A stretch of 64,000 nucleotides of DNA from Spirochaetaceae bacterium UBA6089 (lineage in GTDB: Bacteria; Spirochaetota; Spirochaetia; Treponematales; Rectinemataceae): assembly GCA_002435985.1 (NCBI GenBank), contig DIXD01000099.1, forward strand, positions 34,314-98,313, given 5' to 3'. This document shows positions 27,126 through 35,396 of this stretch, one piece after another. Under the pieces are notes generated by a model that was not told where the DNA came from, did not search any database, and was given only the letters and a program-made list of their open reading frames with translations. The stretch's first letter is position 1. Every line of letters begins with the position of its first letter. Made by a program: the position numbers and the translations under genes.

Positions 27126-28670
27126 TTAAACAGGAATATTCCCGTGCTTGCGGGAAGGTGTGCTCTGGCGCTTGCCCAGAAGAGCATTCAGAGCATTGCA
27201 CAGGCGCATCCGCGTATGGGCCGGGTCGATGACATCGTCGACATAGCCCCGCGCAGCAGCCATATAGGGGTTCGCAAAGCTTCGCTTGTACTCTTCGATC
27301 TTGTCCTGGCGCATGGTGGCTGGATCGGGAGCCTCTTCGATCTCTTTTTTGAAGATGATGTTGGCTGCACCCTCGGGCCCCATAACGGCGATCTCCGCGG
27401 TCGGCCAGGCAAAGACCTGGTCCGCGCCGAGGTGTCGGGAGCACATCGCGATGTAGGCGCCACCGTATGCCTTGCGCAGAATTACGGTCAACTTGGGCAC
27501 GGTCGCCTCTGAATACGCATAGAGCAACTTCGCACCGTGCCGTATAACGCCACCATGCTCCTGGCCGACGCCAGGCATATAACCGGCAGTGTCGGCGAGC
27601 GTCAAGAGAGGAATGTTGAAAGCGTCGCAGAAGCGGATAAAGTGCGAGGCTTTATCCGATGCATTGATGTCGAGCACGCCGGCGAGGTACCGCGGCTGAT
27701 TGGCGATGATGCCTATGGACCGCCCCGCAAGGCGCGCAAAGCCGGTGACGATATTTTTCGCATAATTGGGCTGCACTTCGAAAAAATCCGAGGAATCCAC
27801 AAGCCGTCCGATGATATCGCGTACATCGTAGGGTTTATTCGGGGAATCCGGCATGAGGGCAGCAAGAGAATCGTCGATGCGGTTCGGATCGTCGCCGACA
27901 TCTATAAAGGGCGGATCCTCGACATTGTTCTGCGGCAGATAGGAGAGCAGTTTTCGGATCGCCTCTATGGTCGACTGCTCATCGGGGAAACTGAAGTGTG
28001 CCACGCCCGAAATTTCCGAGTGCACGCGAGCGCCTCCCAAGTCTTCTGCGCTCACTTCTTCACCAGTCACCGCCTTGATGACCTGCGGCCCGGTGATGAA
28101 CATGTTGCTGGTTCCCTCGGTCATAAACACAAAATCGGTGAGCGCGGGGGAATAGACCGCGCCTCCGGCACAAGGACCCATGATGACGGAAATCTGAGGG
28201 ATGACACCCGACGCACAGGTGTTCCGGTAAAAAATCTCCCCGTATCCAGAGAGCGCATCCACGCCTTCCTGAATACGCGCCCCCCCCGAGTCATTGATGC
28301 CGATCAGTGGGCAGCCGATCTTCACCGCCAGGTCCATCACCTTGCATATCTTCGCAGCGTGCATCTGGCCGAGGCTTCCGCCGATAACCGTAAAATCCTG
28401 GGCAAATACGCATACGTTTCTGCCATTGACGGTCCCGTACCCCGTCACGACTCCTTCGCCCGGCGCATCGATCTTGTCCATGCCGAGCTCGGTGGCCCGG
28501 TGTTTGACAAATGCATCCAACTCCACGAAGGTTCCCGGATCGAGCAACATCTCGATTCTCTCTCGAGCGGTCATCTTGCCTTTTTCGTGTTGCGCAGTAA
28601 CCCTCTTCGGGCCGCCGCCGGCAAGCACTTTCGCTCGTCGCTCTTCGAGCTCCCTCAGTTTCTCTTCCAT
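27126..28670 (-). CDS. mmdA: Acyl-CoA carboxyltransferase subunit (MmdA/12S-like)
   Basis: A 514-residue carboxyltransferase of the PccB/MmdA/transcarboxylase-12S family, which moves the carboxyl group of methylmalonyl-CoA to biotin. Visible blocks are MTARERIEMLLDPGTFVELDAF, the oxyanion segment INDSGGARIQEGVDAL, and TLADTAGYMPGVGQEHGGVIRHGAKLLYA near the second acyl-CoA site. The start at 28670 is chosen because AAGGA lies 8 nt upstream. Two earlier in-frame starts lack good spacing. The same complex could work as a decarboxylase or a transcarboxylase. Confidence 0.9.
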   Translation of the reverse strand: MEEKLRELEERRAKVLAGGGPKRVTAQHEKGKMTARERIEMLLDPGTFVELDAFVKHRATELGMDKIDAPGEGVVTGYGTVNGRNVCVFAQDFTVIGGSLGQMHAAKICKVMDLAVKIGCPLIGINDSGGARIQEGVDALSGYGEIFYRNTCASGVIPQISVIMGPCAGGAVYSPALTDFVFMTEGTSNMFITGPQVIKAVTGEEVSAEDLGGARVHSEISGVAHFSFPDEQSTIEAIRKLLSYLPQNNVEDPPFIDVGDDPNRIDDSLAALMPDSPNKPYDVRDIIGRLVDSSDFFEVQPNYAKNIVTGFARLAGRSIGIIANQPRYLAGVLDINASDKASHFIRFCDAFNIPLLTLADTAGYMPGVGQEHGGVIRHGAKLLYAYSEATVPKLTVILRKAYGGAYIAMCSRHLGADQVFAWPTAEIAVMGPEGAANIIFKKEIEEAPDPATMRQDKIEEYKRSFANPYMAAARGYVDDVIDPAHTRMRLCNALNALLGKRQSTPSRKHGNIPV

Positions 28671-28691
28671 AAAAACCATCCTTATTTCATT

Positions 28692-28708
28692 ACCTCCAGT
28701 TAGGAGGT
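28692..28708 (-). promoter_or_regulatory. Hairpin covering a Shine-Dalgarno before mmdA
   Basis: On the minus strand ACCTCC-TAACT-GGAGGT forms a 6-bp hairpin that hides a perfect GGAGGT. That site is followed by a two-codon frame (ATG AAA TAA) and then by the mmdA start region. It may modulate translation between the epimerase and carboxyltransferase genes. Confidence 0.4.
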
Positions 28709-28748
28709 CTCTTTTCGAAACAACAGACACAACAGATTAGGGCGAATT

Positions 28749-29153
28749 TTACGCTCGTTCGCAGAGCTCGACAAGCACGCCTCCCGTCGCCTTGGGATGA
28801 ATGAAGGCAATCCGCGCCCCGCCCGCGCCGTACCGAGGCGTCTCGTCGATGAGTCGCACCCCCTTGGCCTTGAGTTCGGCCAGCGCTTCGTCGATGTCGG
28901 CCACGCGGAAGGCAAGGTGGTGGACACCCTGCCCTTTCGCTGCAAGGAATTTTCCGATAGGTCCCTCAGGATCGGTCGTCTCGAGCAGCTCGATTTCGCT
29001 CTCTCCCATGGGCATGAAGGCGGTCTTCACCTTCTGCTCGGCGACCTCTTCGATGCCGTGAAGAGGAAGCCCCAATATCCCTTCCCACACAGGAAGGGAT
29101 GCATCGATCTTTTCGACTGCAATGCCGATATGGTCAAGCGTGAGGATCTTCAT
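28749..29153 (-). CDS. mce: Methylmalonyl-CoA epimerase
   Basis: A 134-residue VOC-fold (glyoxalase-like) enzyme that interconverts (R)- and (S)-methylmalonyl-CoA. It opens LDHIGIAVEKIDASLPVWE. The metal ligands of the family can be placed as the H of LDHIGI, Q/E in EQKVKTAFMP, the H of GVHHLAFRV and the E of VLVELCE. It overlaps the meaB gene by 20 nt and precedes mmdA. It joins the mutase product to the carboxyltransferase. Confidence 0.92.
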   Translation of the reverse strand: MKILTLDHIGIAVEKIDASLPVWEGILGLPLHGIEEVAEQKVKTAFMPMGESEIELLETTDPEGPIGKFLAAKGQGVHHLAFRVADIDEALAELKAKGVRLIDETPRYGAGGARIAFIHPKATGGVLVELCERA

Positions 29154-30210
29154 GCGTCGCTCCTTGGATCGGAATGCTGTGAAAAAGCGCCATCCCGGCG
29201 CTGTAGATGTCCAACGTGCGCGAAAACACTTGCTGCGCTAGATCATCCCAGACTTTTGAAAGCTCTGGAAGGCTAAGAAGGTGGGTTATTTCGTCGAACA
29301 CAAACCGGCTCAACTGATAGCGTATGGACTCACGTCGTTTGCGCTCCAGTTCTCCGGTTTGTAGAAGCCGCTCAAAATGGTGGATAAGCGTGTCGGCAAG
29401 TTCTGGAACACCAGCCCCCGTCTCTGCAACCGTCTTGAGTATGGGAGGGATGAAAGGCTCCTCGCCCCCAGCATGAGACAGCTCACTCACCAACTCCGTG
29501 TGATGCATAAAATCGGGGTCGCGGGCCACCAGCGTATCAGGTCCACCCAAGGGAGTCTGACCGTGGCGCAGCTGGGCTTGCATCTCGAGCATCGCCCGCA
29601 GTTCGCGCACCACACGGTCCGCACCGTCGCGATCCGCCTTGTTCACCACGAAGATGTCTCCAATTTCCATGATGCCCGCCTTGATCACTTGGATATCGTC
29701 GCCAAGCCCCGGCACGGACACGAGCACCACGGTATCTGCCACTCTCACGATGTCGATTTCGGACTGGCCGACCCCCACCGTCTCCACGAGCACAATATCG
29801 TAACCTGCAGCGTCGAGCACGCGAATCGCCGCGTGCGTCGCCTTCGAGATACCGCCGAGGCTCCCTCGCGTGGCAAGGCTCCGTATAAAGACAGCCGGAT
29901 CGGTCGCGTGCCCCTGCATGCGCAGACGGTCACCTAGAATCGCCCCGCCGGAAAAAGGGCTCGAGGGGTCCACGGCGAGTACCCCCACCTTCAGCCCCCG
30001 CGCCCTGAATTGCGTGATCAATTTGTCCACGAGCGTGCTCTTCCCTGCGCCCGGCGGCCCCGTAATGCCGATGATCTGGGCTCGTCCCGAGTGATCTTTC
30101 AGGCGATACAGCGCGGCATAGGCATCTCGATCCTGATTTTCGAGCAGCGTAATGAGGCGGGCTGCCGCGCGGACATCCCCTTCGATGCAACGGCGTACTA
30201 ATTCATTCAT
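29134..30210 (-). CDS. meaB: Methylmalonyl-CoA mutase-associated GTPase MeaB
   Basis: A 358-residue G3E GTPase of the MeaB/ArgK family. It guards methylmalonyl-CoA mutase by gating cobalamin loading and release. The P-loop is GPPGAGKST, the switch region is VETVGVGQSEIDIV and the base-specificity motif is NKAD. The ATG at 30210 is taken as start; a TTG two codons earlier is closer to a GGAG site and is possible. It lies 27 nt downstream of the cobalamin-binding mutase subunit. Confidence 0.92.
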   Translation of the reverse strand: MNELVRRCIEGDVRAAARLITLLENQDRDAYAALYRLKDHSGRAQIIGITGPPGAGKSTLVDKLITQFRARGLKVGVLAVDPSSPFSGGAILGDRLRMQGHATDPAVFIRSLATRGSLGGISKATHAAIRVLDAAGYDIVLVETVGVGQSEIDIVRVADTVVLVSVPGLGDDIQVIKAGIMEIGDIFVVNKADRDGADRVVRELRAMLEMQAQLRHGQTPLGGPDTLVARDPDFMHHTELVSELSHAGGEEPFIPPILKTVAETGAGVPELADTLIHHFERLLQTGELERKRRESIRYQLSRFVFDEITHLLSLPELSKVWDDLAQQVFSRTLDIYSAGMALFHSIPIQGATHEDPHA

Positions 30211-30237
30211 GGACAAAGCGCTCCAATCTGTCGCATT

Positions 30238-30642
30238 TCAGTGTAAAGGGCGCTTGACGTTTGCCCTGATGAACTCTATGGTCTTCGAAGTAGGCGTTCC
30301 CGGACCGAAAATTTCAGCGATACCCTTCGATTTCAAGAAGGGAATATCCTCTTCGGGGATGACGCCGCCGCCGAAAACCAACACATCATCGGCACCCCGC
30401 TCCTTAAGAAGCTCGACCACACGGGGAAAGAGGTGATTGTGCGCACCGGAGAGAATCGATAAGGCGACGACATCGACATCTTCCTGAATTGCCGCGCTGA
30501 CAATCTGCTCCGGCGTCTGCCTAAGGCCGGTATAGATCACCTCCATGCCCGCATCGCGCAGAGCCCGTGCGATGACCTTCGCACCACGGTCATGCCCATC
30601 GAGTCCGGGCTTCGCCACCAGCACTCTGATTTTCCTTTCCAT
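30238..30642 (-). CDS. Methylmalonyl-CoA mutase, cobalamin-binding subunit
   Basis: A 134-residue stand-alone B12-binding domain. The cobalamin motif D-x-H-x2-G appears as DGHDRG at about residues 15-20, with the matching downstream ALSILSGAH and VFGGGVIP loops. It supplies the lower axial histidine ligand for adenosylcobalamin and pairs with the 555-residue catalytic subunit 11 nt upstream. The split arrangement is like that of many archaeal and anaerobic bacterial mutases. Confidence 0.92.
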   Translation of the reverse strand: MERKIRVLVAKPGLDGHDRGAKVIARALRDAGMEVIYTGLRQTPEQIVSAAIQEDVDVVALSILSGAHNHLFPRVVELLKERGADDVLVFGGGVIPEEDIPFLKSKGIAEIFGPGTPTSKTIEFIRANVKRPLH

Positions 30643-30653
30643 TCAAGCCCCCA

Positions 30654-32321
30654 TTAGAACATCACGTTCGGTCTGTATTCGCCGAATTCTTCGCGTAGAA
30701 CGCTGCAGATCTCACCAAGCGTTGCGTAGCCGCGCACGGCCTCGAGAATCGGCGGCATGAGATTGTCGCTGCTGCTGGCCGCATTTCTCAGCGATGCCAG
30801 AGCCGAATCCACGGCCTTTTGGTCACGGCCGGCCTTGAGAGCGGCAAGTTTCTGCTTTTGGCGCTCGCCCACCGCCGGGTCTACCCGCAGAAGCCCTTGG
30901 GGTGGATTTTCCTTTACCTGGAATTTATTGAGACCGACGATAACCCGCTCACCATTCTCGACATCCATCTGCCAGGCATAGGCGGAATCTTGAATTTCCT
31001 GCTGAATGTAGCCCTGCTCGATGGCCTTAACCGCGCCGCCCAGATCGTCGATGCGCTTGATGTACTGCAGTACTTCTGTTTCGATGCGGTCGGTGAGACT
31101 CTCGACATAGTATGAGCCGGCGAGCGGATCCACAGTCTCCGCGACGCCCGACTCGTACGCGATGATCTGCTGGGTGCGAAGGGCAATGCGCACGGCCTGT
31201 TCGGTGGGAAGCGCGAGCGCCTCGTCGCGCGAGTTGGTGTGCAACGACTGGGTGCCGCCGAGGACAGCGGCGAGAGCCTGCAGCGTGACGCGGATGATGT
31301 TGTTGTCGGGTTGCTGGGCAGTAAGCGTCGAGCCGCCCGTCTGTGTGTGAAAGCGGAGCATCCAACTCTTCGGGTTTTTCGCGCCGAAGCGGTCGCGCAT
31401 GATGTGCGCCCACACCCGGCGTGCAGCCCTGAACTTCGCAACCTCCTCAAAGAGGTCGTTGTGCGCATTGAAGAAAAACGACAGGCGAGGAGCAAACTCG
31501 TCGACGTCGAGACCTGCCTTGATCGCCGCTTCGACATAGGCGATGCCATCTGCAATGGTGAAGGCAACCTCCTGCACTGCCGTAGCGCCCGCCTCTCTGA
31601 TATGGTAGCCGGAGATAGAGATGGTGTTCCAGTTCGGCACTTGCTTCGAGCAATATTCAAAAATATTGGTGATGAGCCGCATCGAGGGCGCGGGAGGGAA
31701 AATATAAGTGCCACGGGCGATGTACTCTTTCAATATATCGTTCTGGATCGTCCCACTGAGCGCCTGGGCACTCACGCCCTGCTTCTCGGCCACGGCAACG
31801 TACATCGCAAGGAGCACGGCCGCAGGGGCGTTGATCGTCATGCTCGTCGACACCTTGTCGAGCGGGATGCCGTCGAACAGCACCTCCATGTCCGCAAGCG
31901 AATCGATGGCTACGCCGACCTTCCCCACCTCGCCTTCCGAGAGCGGGTGGTCCGAATCGTAGCCTATCTGCGTGGGTAGATCGAAGGCCACGGAAAGGCC
32001 CGTCTGCCCCTGCTCGAGCAGGTATTTGTAGCGCGTATTCGATTCCTCGGCGGTGCCGAAACCAGCATACTGCCGCATCGTCCATAGCCGTCCGCGATAC
32101 ATGGTCGGCTGTACGCCGCGCGTATAAGGAAATTCGCCCGGCAGCCCAAGCTGGCTGGAGTAATCGAAGTCTTTCTGGTCGAGCGGCGTATACACGCGGT
32201 CGACGGGGGCATTCGAGCCTGTGACAAACTGTTTTTTGCGCTCGGGATATTTTTCGTTTGCCTTTTCGACTTTCGCTTGCCAGGCCTTGAATTCCTGTTC
32301 AAGTTTTTCGAAATCGGTCAT
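30654..32321 (-). CDS. Methylmalonyl-CoA mutase, catalytic subunit
   Basis: A 555-residue TIM-barrel mutase subunit without its own B12 domain. Recognisable parts are [32 protein letters not shown], a family fingerprint that includes the catalytic tyrosine region, and [25 protein letters not shown]. The sequence [30 protein letters not shown] is near the end of the barrel. It reversibly converts succinyl-CoA and (R)-methylmalonyl-CoA. The kor genes just upstream would supply succinyl-CoA. Confidence 0.95.
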   Translation of the reverse strand: MTDFEKLEQEFKAWQAKVEKANEKYPERKKQFVTGSNAPVDRVYTPLDQKDFDYSSQLGLPGEFPYTRGVQPTMYRGRLWTMRQYAGFGTAEESNTRYKYLLEQGQTGLSVAFDLPTQIGYDSDHPLSEGEVGKVGVAIDSLADMEVLFDGIPLDKVSTSMTINAPAAVLLAMYVAVAEKQGVSAQALSGTIQNDILKEYIARGTYIFPPAPSMRLITNIFEYCSKQVPNWNTISISGYHIREAGATAVQEVAFTIADGIAYVEAAIKAGLDVDEFAPRLSFFFNAHNDLFEEVAKFRAARRVWAHIMRDRFGAKNPKSWMLRFHTQTGGSTLTAQQPDNNIIRVTLQALAAVLGGTQSLHTNSRDEALALPTEQAVRIALRTQQIIAYESGVAETVDPLAGSYYVESLTDRIETEVLQYIKRIDDLGGAVKAIEQGYIQQEIQDSAYAWQMDVENGERVIVGLNKFQVKENPPQGLLRVDPAVGERQKQKLAALKAGRDQKAVDSALASLRNAASSSDNLMPPILEAVRGYATLGEICSVLREEFGEYRPNVMF

Positions 32322-32338
32322 CTGATCCTCCTACGACA

Positions 32339-32911
32339 TCACGAATGGGCGGCATCGGTCTGCACCGCGGCCCGCACATCGGCCTGCGCATGCGCCGCAA
32401 GCGCCAGGCCCTCCTCCAGCGCTGCAAGGTTGAGCTCCTCCGTCCCCTTCGGCACACGATGCAGGACCGCTTCTCTCAACGCTTGCGGCGAGGCAACGCC
32501 GGATACTCCCCCCAGTACCCCGACCGCAACCATGTTTGCCACGACCGCGCGCCCCAGCTTTTTAGACGCTGTCTCCAGGATGGGCAGCGCCACCACCGGC
32601 ACCTCCGCCGGCGGATCGAGCTTTACGGTCGAATCCGTAATGATGATGCCCTTCTTCATCGAAAGGCCGTAGCTCCGATAAGCATCCGTCGTCAGCGCGA
32701 GCAGAAAGTCTGGTGCCGTCGCCTTCGGATAGTCGATATCGCCGTCCGAGATCACGACCTCGGCCTTGCTCGAGCCACCGCGGGCCTCGGGGCCATAGCT
32801 CTGGGTCTGCACCGCGTTTTTCCCGTCCTGAATCGCGGCCTCGGCCAGCACGATGCCCGCGAGCAAGAGCCCTTGCCCGCCCGAGCCGCTCAGTCTGAAT
32901 TCAACTCGCAT
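32339..32911 (-). CDS. korC: 2-oxoacid:ferredoxin oxidoreductase gamma subunit
   Basis: A 190-residue gamma domain of the 2-oxoacid oxidoreductase family. It opens FRLSGSGGQGLLLAGIVLAEAA, the GxGGQG fingerprint, and has SYGPEARGGSSKAEVVIS. The start at 32911 follows directly from this conserved N-terminus; a longer frame reads through korB. It overlaps korB by 22 nt and precedes the mutase gene by 17 nt. Confidence 0.92.
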   Translation of the reverse strand: MRVEFRLSGSGGQGLLLAGIVLAEAAIQDGKNAVQTQSYGPEARGGSSKAEVVISDGDIDYPKATAPDFLLALTTDAYRSYGLSMKKGIIITDSTVKLDPPAEVPVVALPILETASKKLGRAVVANMVAVGVLGGVSGVASPQALREAVLHRVPKGTEELNLAALEEGLALAAHAQADVRAAVQTDAAHS

Positions 32912-33756
32912 CCTGGTACTCCTTTGTTCCGAGCATAGGTGGGATTGGTACGCTGCACCCTGGCGATGAGTTCGAGGTACTGCTGCGTAAATTCCGCTTT
33001 TTCGCCACGGTGCAACTCTCCAATGAGAATCTTGCCCTCGCGTTTTTCGGGTGGAAGGACCGCTGCTGCCTTTATGTTGATGGTCTGATTCTTGATCCAG
33101 TTGAGCGAGTCCACGGCACCGCCGATCTTGTTCTTGCGGCCGAAGTACGTCGGGCACTGCGACAGGACCTCCACCACGGCAAAGCCTTTGTGCATGAGTG
33201 CCTTCCCGATGAGGTCCTCGAGCAGCACATAGTGGTACGTCGTGGCCCGCGCGACATAGGTAGCCCCTGCGGCCTTTGCGAGCTCGCAGAGATCGAAGTT
33301 GTACTCTACATTGCCGTAAGGCGCCGTCGTGCCGAGCATTCCGTGCGGTGTCATCGGCGAAGCCTGACCGCTCGTCATCCCATAGGTATTATTGTTGATG
33401 ATGATGGTCGTGATATCGATATTGCGCCGCGCCGCGTGGATAAAGTGGTTACCGCCGATTGCGGCGCTGTCGCCGTCGCCTGTGATGACGATGACCTTGA
33501 GTCGCGGGCGAGCGAGCTTTACACCCGTGGCGAACGCGATGGCGCGACCATGTGTGGTATGGAGCGTATCGAAGTCGAGGTAGCCGACCGCGCGGCTGGA
33601 ACAGCCGATGCCCGACACCATGACAATATTGTTCTTATCGAGGCCGAGCTTGTCGATCGCGCGGATGAGCGCACCCGTCACCGTACCGTTGCCGCAGCCC
33701 GGACACCAGATATGCGGCAGTCTGTCCTGTCGGAAGTAAGAAAGAAATTCAGCCAT
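32890..33756 (-). CDS. korB: 2-oxoacid:ferredoxin oxidoreductase beta subunit (ThDP)
   Basis: A 288-residue thiamin-diphosphate-binding subunit. The motif HIWCPGCGNG near the N-terminus gives cluster/ThDP contacts. GDGDSAAIGGNHFIHAARRNIDITTIIINNNTYGMTSGQ is the Mg-ThDP GDG...NN motif. With the alpha, gamma and delta subunits it makes an acyl-CoA from a 2-oxoacid and reduces ferredoxin. 2-Oxoglutarate is the likely substrate because the next genes consume succinyl-CoA. Confidence 0.92.
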   Translation of the reverse strand: MAEFLSYFRQDRLPHIWCPGCGNGTVTGALIRAIDKLGLDKNNIVMVSGIGCSSRAVGYLDFDTLHTTHGRAIAFATGVKLARPRLKVIVITGDGDSAAIGGNHFIHAARRNIDITTIIINNNTYGMTSGQASPMTPHGMLGTTAPYGNVEYNFDLCELAKAAGATYVARATTYHYVLLEDLIGKALMHKGFAVVEVLSQCPTYFGRKNKIGGAVDSLNWIKNQTINIKAAAVLPPEKREGKILIGELHRGEKAEFTQQYLELIARVQRTNPTYARNKGVPGCELNSD

Positions 33757-34889
33757 TAGAGCGCCTCCTTGATCGCGGCGAACACCTCATCGGGATGGAA
33801 CAGGTCACCATTGACTTTTCCGAGCCTGATGACAGGGCGTTCGCACCCCGCGGCGCGTTCGATCTCGATGGCCAGTTGGCCGAGGTTCATTTCCGGCACG
33901 AGTATCTTCTTTGCCGGGGCAAGCAGACGACGTATCAACGCACTTGGGAATGGCCATATCGTCTTGAGCCTCAGCATTCCCACCTTATACCCCTCGCCGC
34001 ACGACCGGCGCACTGCGGACAGGGCCGCCATTGCAGACGAGCCGAAGGAGACGACCGCCAAGTCGCAATCTTCGAGTCCCTCGGCGACGTAGTCCGCCAA
34101 CTCGTCGACCCTGTTCTCGATCTTCAGATTGAGTCGTCGTAGCAGGGTGGAAGCGACCGCGGGCTTGCTCGATGGAGCGCCGTTCTCATCGTGGAAGAGC
34201 CCGGTACAGTGCCAACGATACCCTGTACCGAATGGCGCCATGAGCGGCACGCCACCGTTGGGATCCGCCGCGTACGGCTTATAGCCAGCCGGGCTCTGGG
34301 GCATGGCCCGCAGAGGCATCCTATAGTTTGCTGGGTCGGGGAGCACGACTTTTTCGCGCATGTGACCAATGACCTCATCGGTGAGCACCACCACAGGCAC
34401 ACGATATTTTTCCGACAGCTCGAAGGCTCTGAAGGTGAGCTCGTAGCACTCCTTCACATTGCCCGGCGCAAGCGCGATGATCGGATGATCGCCGTGGGTT
34501 CCCCAGCGCGCCTGCATAAGGTCGCCCTGGGCGGGGCTGGTCGGCATGCCCGTCGATGGCCCCATCCGCTGGACATCGATGATGACCACGGGTATCTCGC
34601 AGAGGCTCGCGTAGCCGATCGACTCCTGCATGAGCGAAAAACCGGGCCCCGAAGTCGCGGTCATTGCCTTTGCCCCCGTGAGCGAAGCCCCGATGCACGC
34701 CGAGATGGAACCGATCTCATCCTCCATCTGGATGAATTTTCCACCGACCTTGGGAAGCTCTTCCGAACACATCTCGGCGATTTCAGTTGATGGCGTAATG
34801 GGATACCCCGCATAAAATTCAAGCCCTGCAGCAATGGCGGCCATCGTGCAGGCCTCGTTCCCCTGCATAAGTTTTGCTTTCTCAGACAT
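33756..34889 (-). CDS. korA: 2-oxoacid:ferredoxin oxidoreductase alpha subunit
   Basis: A 377-residue alpha subunit of the KorA/VorB type. It opens LMQGNEACTMAAIAAGLEFYAGYPITPSTEIAE, then has GAKAMTATSGPGFSLMQESIGYA and the GPSTGMPTSPAQGDLMQA block diagnostic of the family. It overlaps korD by 8 nt and korB by 1 nt. It contributes to the active site at the interface with the beta subunit. Confidence 0.93.
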   Translation of the reverse strand: MSEKAKLMQGNEACTMAAIAAGLEFYAGYPITPSTEIAEMCSEELPKVGGKFIQMEDEIGSISACIGASLTGAKAMTATSGPGFSLMQESIGYASLCEIPVVIIDVQRMGPSTGMPTSPAQGDLMQARWGTHGDHPIIALAPGNVKECYELTFRAFELSEKYRVPVVVLTDEVIGHMREKVVLPDPANYRMPLRAMPQSPAGYKPYAADPNGGVPLMAPFGTGYRWHCTGLFHDENGAPSSKPAVASTLLRRLNLKIENRVDELADYVAEGLEDCDLAVVSFGSSAMAALSAVRRSCGEGYKVGMLRLKTIWPFPSALIRRLLAPAKKILVPEMNLGQLAIEIERAAGCERPVIRLGKVNGDLFHPDEVFAAIKEAL

Positions 34890-35157
34890 GATGCGCCTCC
34901 GGCGGAAGACTCAAGTCCATATGATTGACGCTCCGCTCAAACGTGGCTTTCTCTTCGGCAGGATGCACCTCGATCGCAAAATCGGGGCACCGAAGTTCAC
35001 ACATCCGGCATCCTATGCAATCATCCGGCCTGGCCGGAAAAACCTTCTCGTTTCGAAGCTCCAAAACCTGTTTAGGGCAAAACGCTACGCAGATATTACA
35101 GCCTTTGCAATAATTCTCACGTATAACATGAAAGAACCGTTTTTTTGATTCAGCCAT
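34882..35157 (-). CDS. korD: 4Fe-4S ferredoxin-type delta subunit
   Basis: A 91-residue ferredoxin with two [4Fe-4S] motifs, CKGCNICVAFCPKQ and CIGCRMCELRCPD. It is the electron-carrying subunit of the oxidoreductase and the first gene of the kor-mcm-decarboxylase set. The predicted promoter at 35279-35307 leaves a leader of about 115 nt. Confidence 0.92.
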   Translation of the reverse strand: MAESKKRFFHVIRENYCKGCNICVAFCPKQVLELRNEKVFPARPDDCIGCRMCELRCPDFAIEVHPAEEKATFERSVNHMDLSLPPEAHHV

Positions 35158-35278
35158 CTTGAATGCTCTTGTTCGCTATCCCGCCGTACTCAATCTGACA
35201 GACTGAGCGACATTCCTATAGAAAAGTGATGTATAGTGAACGGAAATTTATACAAGGAACGCATTACGGCCTGGCTGT

Positions 35279-35307
35279 ATTGTACAGGTAATTCACTATT
35301 TTGTCAA
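35279..35307 (-). promoter_or_regulatory. Sigma70 promoter of the kor-mcm-decarboxylase operon
   Basis: On the minus strand: consensus TTGACA (35307-35302), 17 bp, TACAAT (35284-35279). It is the only strong promoter seen for the ten-kilobase minus-strand gene set starting at korD. Confidence 0.65.
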
Positions 35308-35349
35308 AAGCTATCAATTTTATGCATAAATCTCATATGGTGCCGATAC

Positions 35350-35378
35350 TTGTCGCATTCTCGGATTTTAGATACAAC
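35350..35378 (+). promoter_or_regulatory. Predicted promoter of the 5S/OadA-like gene
   Basis: TTGTCG (35350-35355), 17 bp, TACAAC (35373-35378). The leader to the ATG is only about 12-15 nt and contains GGAG at 35388-35391. Confidence 0.5.
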
Positions 35379-35396
35379 TAATCTATTGGAGAATAG

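Noticed and set aside
26250..28703. Two long plus-strand frames (420 and 388 codons) across the decarboxylase genes.
   Set aside because: They lie antisense to the biotin carrier, OadG-like and MmdA genes, which have clear motifs; the plus frames have none.
30238..32321. Frameshift splitting methylmalonyl-CoA mutase into two genes.
   Set aside because: Both parts have normal start and stop signals and domain limits; the split form is common in archaea and anaerobic bacteria.
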